A program made the translations under genes and the position numbers. A DNA stretch of 24,877 nucleotides from AC-32 sp035455445 (GTDB lineage: Bacteria > Actinomycetota > Thermoleophilia > Gaiellales > Gaiellaceae). The notes under the pieces were generated by a model that did not search any database, was not told the DNA's origin, and saw only the letters and a program-made list of their open reading frames with translations. Below, piece after piece: positions 21,015-24,877 of this stretch (the stretch's first letter is position 1; each line of letters opens with the position of its first letter). The stretch spans positions 1 to 24,877 of the forward strand of contig DATIFC010000021.1 in the NCBI GenBank assembly GCA_035455445.1. The letters run 5' to 3'.

Positions 21015-21901
21015 GTCCGGGCGAGCCGCGCCTCCACCGCCAGGCCGAGCAGCCCGAGCGCGACCGCGAACCACAGCGTCGCCAGCCTGATCAGGACCGT
21101 GGCCGCCGCCGCCGCCGCCTTCGAGGTGTCGCCGAGCACGCGGATCAGCCCGGTCATGCTCGCCTCGGCGACGCCGAGGCCGCCGGGCAGGAACGACGCG
21201 GCTCCCGCGAGGCTGCCGAGCGAGAAGGCGACCACGGTGTCCGGCAAGGAGAGGCCGAGGCCGAGGCCGCGGACGCAGACGTAGGCCGCGAGGCACTCGC
21301 AGAACCAGGAGACCGCGGAGAGCAGCGTCATCGCGACGAGCAACGGCGTCGTCAGGAGGGCGCGCGAGGCCTCCGTCGCCTCGCCGAAGAACGCGAAGCG
21401 CCCGAGCAGCGGGCTGCGCACGACCGCGACCACCGCCAGCACGCCGAAGAACGCGACGACGAGCAGCGGCCAGCTGCGCGTGCCGGCGCCGCCGACGAGC
21501 GCGAGCACGACGACACCGCTCGCGTCGGTGACGCGCTCGGCCAGCACGACCGGGGCCGAGCGCCGCACCGGCACGTCGTACCGGCGGTGCAGGAGCGCGC
21601 ACTTGAGCAGCTCGCCGAGCTTCGCGGGCGTGATCGTCATCGTCAGGCCCGCCGCGAAGATCGCGAGGCTCCCGCCCCAGGGCACGCGGACGTCGACCCG
21701 CGCGAGGTAGCGCTGCCAGCGCCAGAAGCGCAGCAGGTAGTTGAGCGCGGTGAAGGCGAGCGCGAGGGGGAACAGCTCCCAGCGGAAGCTCGCCAGCTCC
21801 GCCCTCAGCTTGCCGAAGTCCGCGTACAGTCCCAGGCCGAGCGCGACGGCGACCGCGAGCGCGACGACGAGGATCAGCGATCTCACAGCCGTGGTGGTCA
21901 C
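20984..21901 (-). CDS. Flippase-like/lysylphosphatidylglycerol synthetase transmembrane domain protein
   Basis: The 305-residue polytopic protein has about eight hydrophobic segments and the conserved segments of the LPG_synthase_TM / UPF0104 family (TIGR00374 type): NYLLRFWRWQRYL (54-66), TPAKLGELLKCALL (92-105), ERVTDASGVVVLAL (123-136), and AASFLPGGLGVAEASMTGLI near 237-256. Members flip or anchor lipid-linked sugars or carry the TM part of MprF; this one lacks the soluble aminoacyl-transferase domain, so it is not a full MprF. It lies downstream of a polyprenyl-phosphate phosphoribosyltransferase homologue, which makes a role in moving polyprenyl-linked sugars across the membrane a reasonable guess. 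Start GTG 21901; an in-frame GTG at 21886 is an alternative. Confidence 0.85.
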   Translation of the reverse strand: MTTTAVRSLILVVALAVAVALGLGLYADFGKLRAELASFRWELFPLALAFTALNYLLRFWRWQRYLARVDVRVPWGGSLAIFAAGLTMTITPAKLGELLKCALLHRRYDVPVRRSAPVVLAERVTDASGVVVLALVGGAGTRSWPLLVVAFFGVLAVVAVVRSPLLGRFAFFGEATEASRALLTTPLLVAMTLLSAVSWFCECLAAYVCVRGLGLGLSLPDTVVAFSLGSLAGAASFLPGGLGVAEASMTGLIRVLGDTSKAAAAAATVLIRLATLWFAVALGLLGLAVEARLARTQPVRRSSIR

Positions 21902-21934
21902 CTCAGATGCGCCTCGCGGTCGGTTCGGGCGGAC

Positions 21935-21951
21935 GCGCGCGAGGAGCGCGC
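21935..21951. terminator. Short GCGCGC hairpin between the UbiA homologue and the flippase-like gene
   Basis: Six-bp GCGCGC arms surround a GAGGA loop in the 82-nt spacer after the UbiA-family stop. There is no T-run. It may attenuate transcription into the flippase-like gene, but in such GC-rich DNA short arms like this also arise by chance. Confidence 0.25.
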
Positions 21952-21983
21952 ACCCTCCTCAAGCCGACATCGCAAGCGACGCC

Positions 21984-22886
21984 TCAGGTGAGCGCGAGGA
22001 TCGCCGCGGCGGTCGCGATCCAGCCCGCCACCGCGAGCAGGATCGGCACGTCGGTGAGCAGCACCTGCTCGGGCTCCTCGCCCACGCCTTCGCGGTGCAT
22101 CAGCAGCAGATAGCGGAAGACGCCGAAGACGACGAACGGCACCGTCGCCAGCAGCAGGCGCGAATGGTCGCCGGTCAGCGTGTAGATCGCATACGCGATC
22201 ACCGTGGCCGAGGCGACGATCCCCGTGAGCTGGTCGACGAGCTCGAGCGAGTAGCCGTCCAGCACCGGCCGCCCCGGGGTCCGCCCGGCGCCGACGAGCA
22301 CGAGCTCGCCGCGGCGCTTGGCCAGCGCGAGGAAGAGCGCGAGCATCGCCGTACAGAGCAGGAGCCAGCCCGAGATCGGCACGTGCACCGCCGCGGCGCC
22401 TGCGGCCGCGCGCACGACGAAGAGCGCCGCGATCGCCGTCACGTCGAGCAGGACGACGTGCTTGAGCCGCAGCGTGTACCCGGCCTGCAGCGCGGCGAAG
22501 GCGGCGACGAGCAGCACCGAGGGGTATCCGAGCGGCGCGACCAGCAGCGGCGCGAGCAGCGCCAGCGCGCCCGCGAGCGTCAGCGCCGCACGCGGGGAGA
22601 GCTCTCCGCGTGCGATCGGGCGAGAGCGCTTGACCGGGTGCAGCCGGTCGTCGTGGCGGTCGCGCACGTCGTTCGCGAGGTAGGCCGCGCTCGAGATCGC
22701 GCAGTACGCGACGAAGCAGACGCAGGCCTCGAGCCAGCGCAGCGGGTCGCCGAGCTTCGCCGCGAAGACGAGGCCGGCGAAGACGAGCAGGTTCTTCGAC
22801 CACTGCCGGGGCCGGAGCGCGACCAGCGCAGCGTGCGCGGGCGAGCGGCGGCGAGGCAGCTCGAGGAGCTCTGGAGCGGCGGCCAC
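21984..22886 (-). CDS. Decaprenyl-phosphate phosphoribosyltransferase-like UbiA prenyltransferase
   Basis: The 300-residue polytopic protein is a UbiA-superfamily prenyltransferase. It has RPRQWSKNLLVFAG (25-38), typical of the 5-phosphoribosyl-1-pyrophosphate:decaprenyl-phosphate branch (Rv3806c type), the first Asp-rich motif in NDVRDRHDDRLHPVKRSRPI (71-90), and a second conserved segment around DGYSLELVDQLTGIV, within about nine membrane helices. In mycobacteria this enzyme makes the precursor of decaprenyl-phosphoryl-arabinose for arabinogalactan. Whether this organism makes the same product is unknown. GTG 22886 has CAGAAT 6 nt upstream. The sensor-kinase stop lies 15 nt further on. Confidence 0.88.
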   Translation of the reverse strand: MAAAPELLELPRRRSPAHAALVALRPRQWSKNLLVFAGLVFAAKLGDPLRWLEACVCFVAYCAISSAAYLANDVRDRHDDRLHPVKRSRPIARGELSPRAALTLAGALALLAPLLVAPLGYPSVLLVAAFAALQAGYTLRLKHVVLLDVTAIAALFVVRAAAGAAAVHVPISGWLLLCTAMLALFLALAKRRGELVLVGAGRTPGRPVLDGYSLELVDQLTGIVASATVIAYAIYTLTGDHSRLLLATVPFVVFGVFRYLLLMHREGVGEEPEQVLLTDVPILLAVAGWIATAAAILALT

Positions 22887-22892
22887 GGGCGG

Positions 22893-22898
22893 ATTCTG
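22893..22898 (-). promoter_or_regulatory. -10-like element for the UbiA-family gene
   Basis: CAGAAT on the minus strand (4/6) ends 6 nt before GTG 22886, between the histidine kinase stop and the start. This would make the UbiA-family gene independent of the two-component operon. Confidence 0.35.
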
Positions 22899-22901
22899 CC
22901 G

Positions 22902-24278
22902 CTAACGGGGTCGGACGGGCAGCATCAGCTCGAAGCGGCTGCCCTGCTCGGCCGAGCTCTCGAGGGTGATGCGCCCGCCGAGAGCGGAGGCGAGCTCGCG
23001 CGCGATCGCGAGGCCGAGCCCGGTGCCCCCGCCTCCGCGCGACCAGAACGGCCGGAAGATCCGCTCGCGTTGCGACGGCGGGATCCCGGGGCCCGAGTCG
23101 GCGACGGCGACGTAGACGCTGCCGTCCGTGGCCGACAGCTCCAGGCCCACGCTGCCGCCGTCCGGCGTCCAGCGGAAGGCGTTCGCGAGCAGGTTCGAGA
23201 TGATCTGCAGCACGCGGTCGCCGTCCGAGAGGATCACCGGCCTGGCCTCCAGCTCACGGCGGTACTCGATCCCGCGCCGCCGCGCCTCCTCGGCGAAGGC
23301 CGCGTAGGCGCTGTCGACGAGCCGCTCCATGTCGACCTCTTCCTGCAGCACGGTGAACCTGTGCGCGTCGAGCTTCGCCAGGTCGAGCACGTCCCCGACC
23401 AGGCGCTCGAGCCGCTCGGCCTCGGCGGCGATCACGGTCAGCGAGGCGACGCGCATCTCCTCGTCCGTCACGACACCCTCGCGCAGCGCCTCGACGTGCC
23501 CGCGGATGGCCGTCAGCGGCGTGCGGAGCTCGTGCGTCACCGTCATCAGGAAGTTCCGCTCCAGCTCCTCGGCCTCGCTCAGCCGCGAGGCCATCTCGCG
23601 GAAGCTGTCGGCCAGCAGCCCGATCTCGCCGCCGCCGCGGCTCGGCACCTCGACGTCGTAGTGCCCGCGCGCCACCTCGTCGGCCGCCCTGGTGAGCTGC
23701 AGCACCGGCGTCGTGATCCGGCGCGAGAGGTACCAGGCGAAGGCACCGGCCACGAGGACGCCGCCGGCGAACGCGATCAGCAGCCGCTCGACCAGGGCCA
23801 GCCAGCGCTGGTTGAGCACCGTCTCCGGCTTCGCCACGACGAGCGTCCCGAAGAAGCTGTTGCCGACCCGGAGCGGAAGGGCCGCGGCGAGCAGCTTCAG
23901 GCGGCTGCCCTGCGGCCGGAAGACGAAGTACAGCGGCTTCTTCCGCGTGGGGATCGCGCGCTCGTTGACGACGCCCTTCGGCAGGAGCGTGAACGCGTGA
24001 CCCTGGCCGGGAAAGAGGTCGAGACCCCGGTAGAAGATCCTGTCTCCGGTCGCGAGCTCCAGCCTCTGCGCCGAGAGCAGCTTCAGCCCCGCCTGGCGCC
24101 CGTACAGCTGCGTGATGCCGCTCGCCTCACGGCCGACCTCCGCGTACGCCTGCTGCCGGGAGCGGTTTTCGGCGTAGGAGCGGAAGAGCCGCAGCGCGAT
24201 CGCCGCGGAGACGAGCCCCGCGACCACCACCGCCAGGAGGAAGAGGGCCGGGAGCTGGAAGCGGAGCGACCGCAGCAT
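22902..24278 (-). CDS. Membrane sensor histidine kinase
   Basis: The 458-residue kinase has TM1 (8-30), an extracytoplasmic sensor region of about 130 residues (about 31-160) of unknown ligand, TM2 (about 163-184), a HAMP linker (about 185-237), a HisKA domain with FLMTVTHELRTPLTAIRGH (243-261; phospho-acceptor H249), and a HATPase domain with the N box (NLLANAFRWTP), G1 (DSGPGIPPSQRERIF), F (FRPFWSRGG) and G2 (GTGLGLAI) motifs. All catalytic motifs are intact. GGGAGG lies 5 nt before ATG 24278. The response regulator stop is 16 nt upstream, so they form a standard regulator-kinase operon. The cognate stimulus cannot be inferred. Confidence 0.95.
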   Translation of the reverse strand: MLRSLRFQLPALFLLAVVVAGLVSAAIALRLFRSYAENRSRQQAYAEVGREASGITQLYGRQAGLKLLSAQRLELATGDRIFYRGLDLFPGQGHAFTLLPKGVVNERAIPTRKKPLYFVFRPQGSRLKLLAAALPLRVGNSFFGTLVVAKPETVLNQRWLALVERLLIAFAGGVLVAGAFAWYLSRRITTPVLQLTRAADEVARGHYDVEVPSRGGGEIGLLADSFREMASRLSEAEELERNFLMTVTHELRTPLTAIRGHVEALREGVVTDEEMRVASLTVIAAEAERLERLVGDVLDLAKLDAHRFTVLQEEVDMERLVDSAYAAFAEEARRRGIEYRRELEARPVILSDGDRVLQIISNLLANAFRWTPDGGSVGLELSATDGSVYVAVADSGPGIPPSQRERIFRPFWSRGGGGTGLGLAIARELASALGGRITLESSAEQGSRFELMLPVRPR

Positions 24279-24294
24279 CGCGGCCTCCCGGCGG

Positions 24295-24877
24295 CTAGGC
24301 GCTCACGGCCGCGTCCCGAGGGGGACCGACCTTGTAGCCGACCCCCCAGACCGTGACGATCGGCGAGGCCTCGCCGAGCTTGCGGCGGATCTGGCGCACA
24401 TGGACGTCGACGGTGCGGGTGTCGCCGGCGAAGGTGTAGCCCCAGACCCGCTCGAGCAGCTGGTCGCGCGTCAGCACGAGGCCCTTGTGGTCGAGCAGCT
24501 CCCAGAGCAGGTCGAACTCCTTGGGTGCCAGCTGCACCTCCTTGCCGGCGACGCGCGCCTCGCGGCGCCCGGCGTCGATCTCGAGGTCGCCGTGCTTGAT
24601 CTGCTTCGACTCGCTCTCGCGCCGGTCGGGGACGGCGCGGCGCAGGATCGACTTCACGCGGGCGACGAGCTCGCGGGGGTTGAACGGCTTCGTCAGGTAG
24701 TCGTCGGCGCCGACCTCGAGGCCGATGATCTTGTCCACGTCCTCGTCGCGGGCGGTGAGCATCAGGATCGGTACGTCGGAGCGCTGGCGGATGCGGCGGC
24801 AGACCTCGATCCCGTCCACGTCCGGGAGCATGAGGTCGAGCACGATCAGGTCGGGCCGCTCCGACTCCGCCTGGGCG
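24295..24877 (-). CDS. OmpR/PhoB-family response regulator (N-terminus beyond the window)
   Basis: The visible 193 codons cover most of the receiver and the whole winged helix. The phospho-acceptor Asp is in LIVLDLMLPDVDG, the Thr in ILMLTARDED and the Lys in YLTKPFNPRELVARV, so unlike the regulator at 10246-10965 this receiver is intact. The DNA-binding domain contains LAPKEFDLLWELL, LERVWGYTFAGDTRTVDVH and VWGVGYKVG. The first 40 or so residues lie beyond 24877, so the visible GTG at 24843 (inside VLDLMLPD) is not the start. It partners the adjacent histidine kinase. Confidence 0.95.
   Translation of the reverse strand, partial: AQAESERPDLIVLDLMLPDVDGIEVCRRIRQRSDVPILMLTARDEDVDKIIGLEVGADDYLTKPFNPRELVARVKSILRRAVPDRRESESKQIKHGDLEIDAGRREARVAGKEVQLAPKEFDLLWELLDHKGLVLTRDQLLERVWGYTFAGDTRTVDVHVRQIRRKLGEASPIVTVWGVGYKVGPPRDAAVSA

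Noticed and set aside
20984..21901. Full MprF (lysyl-phosphatidylglycerol synthase)
   Set aside because: Only the transmembrane flippase-like part is present; the soluble aminoacyl-transfer domain is absent from the gene and its surroundings.
21741..24356. An 871-codon plus-strand frame opposite the UbiA-family and kinase genes
   Set aside because: It is a low-complexity Arg/Asp/Gln-rich shadow of confidently identified minus-strand genes.
1..24877. tRNA genes, insertion sequences, prophage genes, CRISPR arrays or toxin-antitoxin pairs
   Set aside because: Spacers are short and show no cloverleaf-like arms, transposase motifs, regularly spaced repeats or recognisable toxin or antitoxin proteins.

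Overview
The window is chromosomal DNA from a high-GC bacterium, most likely an actinobacterium of the Thermoleophilia (Gaiellales/Solirubrobacterales-like) type. This is inferred from the strongly GC-biased third codon positions, a DAP-type MurE with the DNPR motif, a decaprenyl-phosphate phosphoribosyltransferase homologue, and many genes with a -10-like hexamer 6-9 nt before the start codon and no Shine-Dalgarno (leaderless style). The taxonomic call is an inference; no rRNA is present. I see no tRNA, insertion sequence, phage gene or CRISPR array, and no stretch over 300 nt lacks a gene or gene remnant.

Region 1 (1-6372, minus strand) is a canonical division and cell-wall (dcw) cluster read right to left: mraZ, rsmH, an ftsL-like gene, ftsI, murE, murF and the first codons of mraY. 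Several junctions are 4-nt ATGA/GTGA overlaps. Four GTGG repeats at exact 10-nt spacing precede mraZ and overlap a sigma70-like promoter, the expected MraZ autoregulatory box. A 163-nt gap with a possible internal promoter separates ftsI from murE.

Region 2 (6423-12359) is a more variable block: two unknown membrane proteins, an ECF sigma factor translationally coupled to an O6-alkylguanine-DNA alkyltransferase, a small secreted protein, DUF1003 and DUF2007 proteins, an OmpR-like regulator whose receiver has lost its phosphorylation residues, and a second ECF sigma gene followed by a frameshifted membrane-protein gene. Both ECF genes carry the same T(G/C)TCACA-N16-CGTT element placed so that the transcript would start at or next to the ATG. 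This shared element is the most interesting signal I found.

Region 3 (12383-20540, minus strand) is housekeeping: a UbiB/ABC1 atypical kinase, then the chain queA, tgt, yajC, secDF (one fused polypeptide), a phasin-like small protein and a PlsC acyltransferase. From tgt onward the genes overlap or nearly touch, so they probably form one operon combining tRNA queuosine modification, Sec translocon accessory factors and phospholipid synthesis.

Region 4 (20568-24877) holds a small coiled-coil protein divergent from queA, a flippase-like membrane protein, a UbiA-family DPPR synthase homologue, and a complete sensor kinase with its response regulator, which is cut by the window end.
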